A stretch of DNA of 6,964 nucleotides from Paludibacter sp. (GCA_024709185.1 JANJXE010000439.1:1-6964), one strand, 5' to 3'. Shown: positions 1-6,508, counted from the stretch's first letter. Notes: generated by a model not told the origin, from the letters alone. Numbers and translations are program-made.

Positions 1-3000
1 TTTCTTACCATCGAAGGTCTGCTTTTGCAGGTTTTTAAATCTTATAGTTAATGGGGTGTTGAATTGAGAAGCCTGGTCGATGTGCACCTCATACATTTTG
101 CCATGACTCATCACACCTGAAGGCATTACCGGAAACTGATCGGATTCAATCACTGAAAGACGAATATTTCCGTTCAACAATCCTTTAGGAAGTGTAATTT
201 CCAAACTATCCAGTATGATGGTTTTTGATTCGTTGTTGACTGATAGTGTAGTATCGCAGATTATTTCACCTAATGGAGCCACCTGTATCGTATCGCTGTA
301 ACGGGGTGCACAACGCGATTCAAGCAGGGCATTCCGGTACCAGGCAGTGGTTTTGGGAAACAACACCAACTCTTTTTCCTGCACCGATTCCAGGTTGTTT
401 TTCAATTCCTGTTGCGTCATATCCTTCTTCAGGTCGAACCAGGCTTGTTTGTCCAGCGAACCCTGCCACACTTGTTGCCCACGAACCTGCCAGGGCGATA
501 TCAGGGTTACAAAGCGGTCGGAAAGTGGCTTCGATCCAACTTCCTCGGACACTAAAACACTGGTAGAATACGCATCATTGAGATAATCCCGCTCTGTCCA
601 GGGATAAATTCTGAAGGTATCGGTGGTTAGCTGAGGCAAACTGCTAATTTTAACATAGCCCATAAACCTATAGGTCGGTTCGTCGGAATTAGTGATGATA
701 CAATAGAAGCGCTTCTTGAACAATTGCTCTGTACCCGGCAACACCAGCACCGAATCGGTCATCTCCAGCTTTGCTTTTGAGAGACTATCGGCCGGGTCGT
801 AGGAATACCAGTTGAACACATCGTTGGGACTGATAACGCTGATAACTTTGCGTGCATACAATCGTAAGGTATCTCCCGGGATTACCCCAAACGAATCGGC
901 CACCAACGGCACCACCCGCTGAAGGCCAACCGGATTAACAATGGAATCGGACTTCGGTATATCTTTGTATGTAAAATGATTGTTTCTCAAACTAAAACTG
1001 GTATACGTTCGCGATAATAACTCTACAGGAATTGCACCCCGCATTCTGTTATCGTTAAGAAATAATTCATTGGGAGTAATCACACTAAGTACTTCAGGAA
1101 TAGAAGTAAGCTCGTTATGACTTAAATCCAATGCATTGAGACTCGTAAAATTAAGCAGCGACATGGGAATGGTTTTTAATCCGTTTGCCCCGAGGTTTAA
1201 CTCTGTCATTTTCCCCAGCCGTGATAAAGATGCCGGCAAATCGGAAATTTGATTTCCGTACAGCCTTAGAATTTTCAGCTCCGTACAATTACCCAGATCA
1301 GCAGGCAATTGATTGAGTTGGTTCCGACTTAGATCAAGCGTAATCAGGCTCTTCAACATACCTGGATTGGCCGGCAACGAGCTGAACTGATTATCGTTCA
1401 ATTCCAGGGTTTTTAGATTGATGAGACTATCGAACACAGCGGGTACTGGTCCTGACAACTGGTTTTTGGAAAGAGAGAGTTTAGTAAGAGCATTTAGTTG
1501 ACTCACCGACTGTGGCAGGCTCCCTGTCAGTTCATTTTCAGAAAAATCGAGCTCACTCAGGCTTTTTAGCTTGCTAAAACAGTCGGGAATGACACTTTCC
1601 AGTTTATTTTTCGACATGTTCAACACGATAAGTTTCTCCAGACTACCCAGCGATGCGGGAATAGTTCCGGTAAACTCATTGTTAGCTACTTCAAGTGTAA
1701 TCAACTTAGTAAGTTTTGACAAATCCTGCGGAAAAGTACCGTTAAGCTTATTACTCCAAAGTTTGAGATAGCGTAATTTCGTTAGATTTCCTATTTCATC
1801 CGGAAGTTTTCCCGATACACATTTCGTTAATTCAAGTTCTTCAAGGTGAGTCATTTCACCGATAGAAGCAGGAATGATTGTATTGAGATGTTCGTTGTAG
1901 CTATTGATTTTAAGCAATCGCAACTGTTTCAGATTAAACAAGGACTGAGGTAGTTCGCCTGTAAGATTTCCAGCTATCTGCAACATGAAGAGTTGCGACA
2001 ACTGCCCGATTTCTTCAGGCACAGGGCCGTTGAGGTGGTACGAACCTGTCATATCCATCTCTACCAATCGACCCGCCACAAACCGCAGGCCTTTCCAGCT
2101 GGTCATGGCAGTTTGTTCATCCCAGCGTTTGTTTAGTTTCTGATTCAGGGCTTTCAGCACCAGTGAATCTGCTTCTGAAACTTTAAATGGAGTAGGCGAA
2201 AGCATCGCAATTCGGGCCATATTAGTCCCAAAGCCGGTAGCTTCGATACGCGAATTGGTATTCAGTTGGTAATAACCATCAGACGATCCGCCCCAACCAA
2301 AATTAAGGTGTAAAAATCCGTTGGAATCGTAACCATCAATCACCAGCGCATGCCCCGGATCACCGTATACTTCCAGGTACAAAGGTCTACCCTGATCCAG
2401 CTCCATGTACACATATTCGTTCTTTGGATATCCTATAGTTAAAGAATGATACCTGAAATACTCACAGAACTGCTGAATAAAATCCGGAGCACCCGGCGAA
2501 CTACCATCTTTATCGAAACAATAGCGCATATCGGTAGCTACTCCCACCTGCTTCGACACCATCTTATAGAAGTCGTGGTCGGTACGGTTCCAGTCATAAC
2601 TTGTATTTTCGAAATCGGCACATTGTTCCCCGTATTTTGTAGTGGTATAGCAATGTGAACCTTTCCCTTTTTCCGGATACTTGTGGTAGGCCATAATTTG
2701 AACCAGCGCGGTGGCAACACAGCCTGAAGGACAGTCGCCAACTTCTTCGTGACTAAACTGATTCAAATGTATTCCGGCCTTATTCAATAGGGGAGCTACA
2801 ACAGTTTTTGCATTTAAAATCTGCTCTGCAGAGATTACTTCTGGTTGTGGAGAGGTATGGAGCATCGTATCAGGCAACTTATTGCTAAACTCTTCGTAAT
2901 AGCGAAGCAAGGCCTTAAAGGAAGGTGGTAATTGTCCGGTTATTAACTGTTGATTGCGGGAATAGCCTACAATTCTTTCGACATTGCCATCCGATTGTAT

Positions 3001-3324
3001 GAGCACAAAACCTTTTCCCGGCTGCTGCAATACAAAAACAGGCTTGGCAACCGTATCAACCGAACTGTAAACCAGTTCCATAGTCCGCTCTTCAGCTTGT
3101 ATTCGCTGTCGTTGAACGTGTTCAGCTGAAAAAAAGTTTCGGGCAACCGTCATCACTTCATCGGAAAGTGGCTGAGGGTTGGTCGATAAAGTCTTGTCGG
3201 TTTGCACTTTCGATCTTGAAAGCAAAGGAACATTATTGATTTGTGGTGTATAGGTGAACTGTTGTGCGACGGCATTAACTTCAAAAAGCAGCCAGCAAAG
3301 AAAATATATAAATGTGCGTTGCAT
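1..3324 (-). CDS. Secreted C10 (streptopain-like) cysteine protease with leucine-rich repeats and Ig-like modules; 3' end beyond window
   Basis: Probable exported papain-fold protease. The frame is open for 1108 codons from ATG 3324 to the window edge without a stop. Residues 1-20 form a signal peptide ending NAVA before QQ. Residues about 40-150 fit a Spi-type inhibitory propeptide. Residues about 165-375 are the peptidase C10 domain: nucleophile Cys202 in GCVATA, likely oxyanion Gln189, catalytic His325 in GHALVIDGY, and Trp344 in FGWGGSSDGYY. The usual W-x-Q-x-x-PYN stretch before the cysteine is divergent (LNQFSHEEVGDCPSGC), but the active-site residues are present. Residues about 420-785 are some 16 leucine-rich repeats. 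After them come two Ig-like stretches (about 795-895, with YCIITN, and 896-1012, with Cys1005) and the start of a beta-rich module (PLTIRFKNL). It begins 7 bases after the preceding gene's stop, so it should be co-transcribed. A T9SS tail, if present, lies outside the window. Family call is firm; substrate unknown. Confidence 0.93.
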   Translation of the reverse strand, partial: MQRTFIYFLCWLLFEVNAVAQQFTYTPQINNVPLLSRSKVQTDKTLSTNPQPLSDEVMTVARNFFSAEHVQRQRIQAEERTMELVYSSVDTVAKPVFVLQQPGKGFVLIQSDGNVERIVGYSRNQQLITGQLPPSFKALLRYYEEFSNKLPDTMLHTSPQPEVISAEQILNAKTVVAPLLNKAGIHLNQFSHEEVGDCPSGCVATALVQIMAYHKYPEKGKGSHCYTTTKYGEQCADFENTSYDWNRTDHDFYKMVSKQVGVATDMRYCFDKDGSSPGAPDFIQQFCEYFRYHSLTIGYPKNEYVYMELDQGRPLYLEVYGDPGHALVIDGYDSNGFLHLNFGWGGSSDGYYQLNTNSRIEATGFGTNMARIAMLSPTPFKVSEADSLVLKALNQKLNKRWDEQTAMTSWKGLRFVAGRLVEMDMTGSYHLNGPVPEEIGQLSQLFMLQIAGNLTGELPQSLFNLKQLRLLKINSYNEHLNTIIPASIGEMTHLEELELTKCVSGKLPDEIGNLTKLRYLKLWSNKLNGTFPQDLSKLTKLITLEVANNEFTGTIPASLGSLEKLIVLNMSKNKLESVIPDCFSKLKSLSELDFSENELTGSLPQSVSQLNALTKLSLSKNQLSGPVPAVFDSLINLKTLELNDNQFSSLPANPGMLKSLITLDLSRNQLNQLPADLGNCTELKILRLYGNQISDLPASLSRLGKMTELNLGANGLKTIPMSLLNFTSLNALDLSHNELTSIPEVLSVITPNELFLNDNRMRGAIPVELLSRTYTSFSLRNNHFTYKDIPKSDSIVNPVGLQRVVPLVADSFGVIPGDTLRLYARKVISVISPNDVFNWYSYDPADSLSKAKLEMTDSVLVLPGTEQLFKKRFYCIITNSDEPTYRFMGYVKISSLPQLTTDTFRIYPWTERDYLNDAYSTSVLVSEEVGSKPLSDRFVTLISPWQVRGQQVWQGSLDKQAWFDLKKDMTQQELKNNLESVQEKELVLFPKTTAWYRNALLESRCAPRYSDTIQVAPLGEIICDTTLSVNNESKTIILDSLEITLPKGLLNGNIRLSVIESDQFPVMPSGVMSHGKMYEVHIDQASQFNTPLTIRFKNLQKQTFDGKK
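970..2067 (-). repeat. Leucine-rich repeat array (about 16 units) within the C10 protease
   Basis: About 16 tandem LRR units span residues 420-785 of the protease. The early units, up to residue 636, mostly follow the 24-residue plant-type pattern LxxLxLxxNxLxGxIPxxLxxLxx (for example LITLEVANNEF then TGTIPASLGSLEK). From residue 637 the units shorten to 23 residues with a bare LP in place of GxIP (for example LITLDLSRNQL then NQLPADLGNCTE). Unit 15 returns to the GAIP form and unit 16 is a degenerate cap (SLRNNHF). Such arrays normally form a curved protein-binding solenoid. Confidence 0.92.
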
Positions 3325-3331
3325 AGCTTTC

Positions 3332-3946
3332 TTATTTTTTTACACTGATTTTTGTAACTTTATGATGACCACCGGCACTGATCACTACGAAATAAATTCC
3401 ATCGGCCCAGTTCAGGCTGGCCTGAAAACTACCGGCAAACTCTTCGTCGAGCATCAATAAGCCTGCTGTATTGTAAACCCGCAAACGGGCCTGAATAGGA
3501 AAAAAGCTATTCGACTCAACATTTAATTCGTTTATTACAACAGTTGGACTTACTTTAAACAGAGATTCAATATAGGCACTACCTGCTTTGGCCTGCGCAT
3601 CGATGCGAATCACTTCTTCAAAATAACATCCGGCCTTATCGCTCACCTTTAATGAATAGGTACTACCTGCTACAGGGGTAATAACAGCAATTTCGCCGGT
3701 GGCTATCACGGAATTGTCTTTCAACCATTCGAAGGTGAGCGGAGCTGTTCCACCACTTACATCAAAACCCAGGGTTCCCAATACAATGGGAAAACCTGTG
3801 GGCAATCCATCCGAAAACAAGGTAACGATTTCGAGTGCCCGTTCCGACTGTTCAGGCATACGCATACGCACAACGGTCTGGGCACTAGGTTGGGCTACCG
3901 TAAAGAGTATGAGTATAATGGGAATTATCGTTTTCATTTGAATCAT
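3332..3946 (-). CDS. Small secreted protein with Ig/SprB-like domain and T9SS type A C-terminal sorting domain
   Basis: Predicted secreted or surface-attached protein of 204 residues, function unknown. An N-terminal signal peptide (hydrophobic IIPIILILFTVA, cleavage probably after PSAQ) is followed by a single Ig/PKD-like domain at about 50-117. That domain has the SprB-repeat hallmarks: GGTAPLTFEWLKD, GSTYSLKVSDKAGC. Residues about 128-204 match a T9SS type A sorting domain: SLFKVSPTVV, then LRVYNTAGLLM, then ADGIYFVVISAGGHHKVTKISVKK. In this family the tail directs passage through the type IX secretion pore and is usually removed as the protein is attached to the surface. Two in-frame starts are possible: ATG 3946 (MIQMKT) or ATG 3937 (MKT, a more usual signal-peptide length). 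The longer form begins 14 bases after the lipoprotein stop, and the protease gene starts 7 bases after this stop. There is no enzymatic domain, so a binding or adaptor role is an inference. Confidence 0.88.
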   Translation of the reverse strand: MIQMKTIIPIILILFTVAQPSAQTVVRMRMPEQSERALEIVTLFSDGLPTGFPIVLGTLGFDVSGGTAPLTFEWLKDNSVIATGEIAVITPVAGSTYSLKVSDKAGCYFEEVIRIDAQAKAGSAYIESLFKVSPTVVINELNVESNSFFPIQARLRVYNTAGLLMLDEEFAGSFQASLNWADGIYFVVISAGGHHKVTKISVKK

Positions 3947-3960
3947 GATTTAACTTTTTT

Positions 3961-5109
3961 TTAATCAGGAACCTCCATCACCAGCCGGAAACCAACTGTT
4001 TCACAGCGATAGTGTGTACTCTCGTATTCGGTGCCGGGGTTAGTAATTTGATAACAGGACGGCACAAGATAATACCGGTAATTCACCCGGCATTCGTTGG
4101 TTTCACCAAACAAACCACTGCTATGGTAGTTACCGCCCCGTATCACTTTAAATGTTCCTGTAGCAGGCCCTTTTGGATTATCCTGATTTCCGGAAGGATA
4201 GGTTTCGTACCAATCGCTGCACCATTCATTCAGGTTTCCACTCATATCGTAAAGTCCCAACTCATTGGGTTGTAACTGTGCTCCGGGATGTTTACGTGAA
4301 CTTGCATTTGAATACGTCCAGGCAACATCATCTACCGAATTACTCCCTGCATATATAGTTCCCTTTGATCGCTTACCACCTCTGGCCGCAAATTCCCATT
4401 CCGCCTCGGTAGGTAGTCGGAAATCTAATTTAGTTTTCTCTTTCAGAGCAGGAAGAAAGCGCTGTACAATGTCGTAATACGAAATATAACTAACAGGAAG
4501 TTCAGACGAAGTAAGCGATGGTGAGTTACGGATGGAAACATCCATCGTATCATAGGGAAGGCCACCGGTTACGGCCTTCCAGAAAGCGTTGGTAGTTTCA
4601 ATAGTGGCAATGTAAAAACTATCGAGAGTGACTTCGTTGGAATAATAACTTCCATACTCTTGTTGTGTAAAAGTTGCTCCTTCAACCAATACCAAATCGA
4701 TGCTTTCAGCACCAACCGGAACAGTGACTTTCGATGCACCATCCTGTGAAACAGCAATTGAATGACTTCGGAGGCCGGAAGTAATGGTAATGGTTGCTTT
4801 ACGTTGTAGCGCGGAATTTTTTTGAGCCCCTATCAGGACTCCTGTTTTCCCCAGTCCTGTAGATTGTGTAAACTGAAGCCATTCAGCATCAGACTGTACC
4901 GACCAGCTATCCTTGGTATTAATCACCAGCAAACGTGCCGATTTAGCACTTGGAAACGAAATGCTTTTTAGTGTTGAAAGGTCGTCATCCGAATCTGTTG
5001 GATCTTCAATATCCGGATCATCGTCGTCGGGAAATAACTTATCGCATCCGGATGTAACGAAAAACACCAACAATAGTGAGATATAAATAAAAAATCGAGC
5101 TGGCTTCAT
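3961..5109 (-). CDS. Lipoprotein with BACON domain and formylglycine-generating-enzyme-like (SUMF1) domain lacking the catalytic cysteine pair
   Basis: Predicted membrane-anchored lipoprotein of 382 residues, probably displayed on the outer membrane. Residues 1-21 are a lipoprotein signal peptide with lipobox TSGC (Cys22). An acidic tether follows, with 14 Asp/Glu between residues 23 and 43. Residues about 56-124 match a BACON all-beta domain (DSWSVQSDAEWLQF, then RKATITITSG, then IAVSQDGA). Residues about 133-378 are an FGE-sulfatase/SUMF1 domain: VTLDSFYIATIETTNAFWKAV, RLPTEAEWEFAARGG (231-245), DMSGNLNEWCSDW (288-300), VIRGGNY (322-328), GFRLV. True formylglycine-generating enzymes carry two active-site cysteines just after RGGS(Y/W). 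Here that segment reads RGGNYHSSGLFGETNECR, with only Cys340 at the position where non-catalytic homologues often have Cys or another residue, so enzyme activity is doubtful. As first gene of the operon it may be the surface anchor or binding partner of the two secreted products; that role is inferred. Confidence 0.92.
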   Translation of the reverse strand: MKPARFFIYISLLLVFFVTSGCDKLFPDDDDPDIEDPTDSDDDLSTLKSISFPSAKSARLLVINTKDSWSVQSDAEWLQFTQSTGLGKTGVLIGAQKNSALQRKATITITSGLRSHSIAVSQDGASKVTVPVGAESIDLVLVEGATFTQQEYGSYYSNEVTLDSFYIATIETTNAFWKAVTGGLPYDTMDVSIRNSPSLTSSELPVSYISYYDIVQRFLPALKEKTKLDFRLPTEAEWEFAARGGKRSKGTIYAGSNSVDDVAWTYSNASSRKHPGAQLQPNELGLYDMSGNLNEWCSDWYETYPSGNQDNPKGPATGTFKVIRGGNYHSSGLFGETNECRVNYRYYLVPSCYQITNPGTEYESTHYRCETVGFRLVMEVPD

Positions 5110-5151
5110 AGTTGTTCAATGTTTAATCAAAAAACTATTTTATAATTAAAA

Positions 5152-5159
5152 CAAAGATA
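5152..5159 (-). promoter_or_regulatory. Probable promoter -7 box for the lipoprotein/T9SS/protease operon
   Basis: Read on the minus strand the site is TATCTTTG, an exact match to the Bacteroidota -7 consensus TAnnTTTG. It lies 42 bases upstream of the lipoprotein ATG, giving a leader of about 35-40 bases. No TTG (-33) is seen at the expected spacing; the upstream stretch is A/T-rich. Confidence 0.6.
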
Positions 5160-5181
5160 CATTTAATTTGTTTAAAATAGC

Positions 5182-5204
5182 TATGTTAAGTCCTTTTTAA
5201 CGTA
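5182..5204. promoter_or_regulatory. Imperfect inverted repeat between the divergent genes (possible operator)
   Basis: TATGTTAA (5182-5189) and TTAACGTA (5197-5204) form 8-base arms with one mismatch (T against G) around a 7-base spacer. The repeat lies between the two divergent candidate promoters, where a regulator could act on both. The arms are short and A/T-rich, so chance is a real alternative. Confidence 0.2.
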
Positions 5205-5227
5205 TACCGAACGACATATTTTTTTTG

Positions 5228-5235
5228 TACCTTTA
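5228..5235 (+). promoter_or_regulatory. Possible promoter -7 box for the HIT gene
   Basis: TACCTTTA matches TAnnTTTG at all but the last position and lies 69 bases upstream of the HIT ATG. A T-run precedes it and no clear TTG -33 element is visible. The assignment rests on position and one motif only. Confidence 0.4.
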
Positions 5236-5304
5236 CAGCCGGTGAGAATGTCAATCTTCACCTCAACCAAGTATCGCTGATTTACTAACTTCAACAAAAC
5301 AATT

Positions 5305-5730
5305 ATGCCAACACCCGTTTCCGAATGTCTTTACTGTAGCAAATTACCAATTCTGGATGAATTGATGATAAAAATCACCGATTTGAAAGTATCTGAATTG
5401 TACTTATTCAAAGAACAATCTCACCCCGGTCGATGCAATGTGGTTTACAAAGACCATGGGATAGAACTGTATGAACTCAGCGAAGAAGATCGAAATGCGT
5501 TTATGAACGATATAGTTCAGGCAGCCAGGGCAATACAAAAAGTATTTCAGCCGGCCAAAATAAACTACGGGGCATTTTCTGACAAGCTTTCGCACCTTCA
5601 TTTTCACCTGGTCCCGAAGTATTCAGATGGTTATAATTACGGGGGTGTGATAGAAATGAATCCTCAGAAGGTATATTTGAAGGAAGAAGAATACTACCAA
5701 ATGATTCAGAGAATAAAATCATCGCTCTGA
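5305..5730 (+). CDS. HIT (histidine triad) family nucleotide hydrolase/transferase
   Basis: Cytoplasmic HIT-superfamily protein of 141 residues with no signal peptide. The defining motif H-phi-H-phi-H-phi-phi is HLHFHLV at residues 97-103 (His97, His99, His101); by family analogy the middle histidine, His99, is the nucleophile that forms the nucleotidyl intermediate. An N-terminal CLYC pair (Cys8, Cys11), with His40 and a triad histidine, could form the zinc site seen in many bacterial HIT proteins. HIT proteins act on nucleoside phosphoramidates, dinucleoside polyphosphates or similar adenylated compounds; the substrate here cannot be told from sequence. ATG 5305 is chosen because the N-terminus aligns with the family and the only upstream in-frame ATG (5248) meets a stop after 10 codons. 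There is no Shine-Dalgarno; an A-rich stretch precedes the start. It is divergent from the protease operon and 90 bases ahead of the next lipoprotein gene. Confidence 0.92.
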   Translation: MPTPVSECLYCSKLPILDELMIKITDLKVSELYLFKEQSHPGRCNVVYKDHGIELYELSEEDRNAFMNDIVQAARAIQKVFQPAKINYGAFSDKLSHLHFHLVPKYSDGYNYGGVIEMNPQKVYLKEEEYYQMIQRIKSSL

Positions 5731-5820
5731 AACAATATTTTCGGCAAGATGTTTGTTAACGCGACGGCTGTCTCGTTTTACTTAACAACACTATCCCTAA
5801 TCATTAAAATTAAATTCGTT

Positions 5821-6240
5821 ATGCGTACCATTTTATTTCTTGCAATCACGATGTTCACACTGGCTTCGTGCGAAGGCACTTATACAGCGCCGGAGGAATT
5901 AACCACCAAACAAGTATTCAATTTCGAAGTCAAGGCATCCGACTGGAAACCGTATACCGATCAGGCCGGATTGAATTTGTACTACAGGAGTAAATTTACC
6001 CTGAGCGGAATTTCCGATTACATGTACAACAATGGAGCAGTAAATGCCTATATTGAGTTCGACGGATACCAACAGGTGCTTCCCTACACGCGGCACATGG
6101 AAAATGCGAATGGTGCGAAATGGACCCGCACCATTGATTTTGATTATTCACGTAACGACATTCAGTTCTACGTTACCAACAATGACTTCATTTCCGACCC
6201 ACCTGAAACTATGTATTTCAGAGTGGTATTCATCTGGTAA
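5821..6240 (+). CDS. Small lipoprotein of unknown function (Bacteroidota family)
   Basis: Predicted lipoprotein of 139 residues, function unknown. ATG 5821 is chosen over the in-frame ATG 5749 because it gives a compact lipoprotein signal peptide, MRTILFLAITMF then the lipobox TLASC with Cys17; the longer form would bury this behind 24 extra residues. The mature part is about 120 residues of probable beta-rich fold with many aromatics. Recognisable blocks are FEVKASDWKPY, ISDYMYNNGAVNAYIEFDGYQQVLPYTRHM, KWTRTIDFDYSRNDIQFYVTNNDF and ETMYFRVVFIW. From memory this pattern (signal, SCEG, a W near the start, WT-x-T-x-DF-x-Y, YVT-x-x-DF, F-x-V-V) recurs in many uncharacterised Bacteroidota lipoproteins. 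Those often carry a GP-rich collagen-like spacer after SCEG, which is missing here. The gene lies 90 bases after the HIT gene without an obvious terminator between them, so co-transcription is possible. A long AT-rich hairpin follows the stop. Confidence 0.88.
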   Translation: MRTILFLAITMFTLASCEGTYTAPEELTTKQVFNFEVKASDWKPYTDQAGLNLYYRSKFTLSGISDYMYNNGAVNAYIEFDGYQQVLPYTRHMENANGAKWTRTIDFDYSRNDIQFYVTNNDFISDPPETMYFRVVFIW

Positions 6241-6276
6241 CCAATTACATCAAAAACGGTCTCTCATGCACAAGGC

Positions 6277-6331
6277 AACAAATAACACATTCAATATAAT
6301 TAATATATGTTATTGAATGTGTTATTTTGTT
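6277..6331. terminator. Long AT-rich inverted repeat / hairpin after the lipoprotein gene
   Basis: AATAACACATTCAATA (6281-6296) and TATTGAATGTGTTATT (6311-6326) are perfect 16-base arms around a 14-base A/T-rich loop. The pairing extends outward by one more A-T pair, then three pairs after a single bulged T. It starts 37 bases after the lipoprotein stop, and the descending arm runs into TTTTGTTATATTATAT. Position and shape suit a transcription terminator, though the stem is unusually AT-rich and long. A protein-binding palindrome or RNA-stabilising 3' hairpin is the alternative. Confidence 0.6.
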
Positions 6332-6356
6332 ATATTATATACTTGAAAAAGAAAAA

Positions 6357-6390
6357 TTGATGTTTTGCACTCTTTTTTTGCTTTCCTTTG
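6357..6390 (+). promoter_or_regulatory. Candidate promoter for the RRM gene
   Basis: TTG at 6357-6359 and TTCCTTTG at 6383-6390 resemble the Bacteroidota TTG / TAnnTTTG pair, with a 23-base gap (upper end of the usual range) and one mismatch in the -7 box. A start point near 6397 is implied. Confidence 0.35.
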
Positions 6391-6504
6391 TGGCCGAAAG
6401 ATATGGGTACTATTTCGTCAGATTAATTTCTTCTCCGTTTTCGAACCGGCTATGAATTACCTACGTTAATTACACTTCTCTTTTCAAATTAATCATTAAT
6501 TTAC

Positions 6505-6508
6505 AGGA
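6505..6508 (+). promoter_or_regulatory. Shine-Dalgarno-like AGGA before the RRM gene
   Basis: AGGA lies 5 bases before ATG 6514, separated by a T-run. Most other starts in this window have only A/T-rich leaders, so a recognisable Shine-Dalgarno is an exception here and supports this start. Confidence 0.5.

Noticed and set aside
273..586. Overlapping plus-strand ORFs of 79-97 codons
   Set aside because: They lie opposite the protease gene, whose frame carries coherent Ig-like and LRR protein sequence; their own translations show no domain or signal.
4012..4477. Plus-strand ORFs opposite the FGE-like lipoprotein
   Set aside because: Antisense shadows of a well-supported coding region, with no recognisable motifs.
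3961..5109. FGE-fold protein as a target of a diversity-generating retroelement
   Set aside because: FGE/C-type-lectin folds are common retroelement targets, but no reverse transcriptase, template repeat or adenine-directed variable repeat is visible in the window.
5248..5280. Ten-codon upstream ORF (ATG to TGA) ahead of the HIT gene
   Set aside because: Very short, with no composition or motif signal; a chance ORF is more likely than a regulatory leader peptide.
5404..5722. Minus-strand ORFs opposite the HIT gene
   Set aside because: Shadows of a clear HIT reading frame; no start context or family resemblance.
5749..5820. In-frame upstream ATG extending the small lipoprotein by 24 residues
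   Set aside because: The extension would bury the lipobox behind an unlikely leader; ATG 5821 gives a normal lipoprotein signal peptide.
6044..6316. Plus-strand 90-codon ORF overlapping the small lipoprotein and the hairpin
   Set aside because: Out-of-frame overlap with a supported gene; it runs into the inverted repeat and has no domain features.
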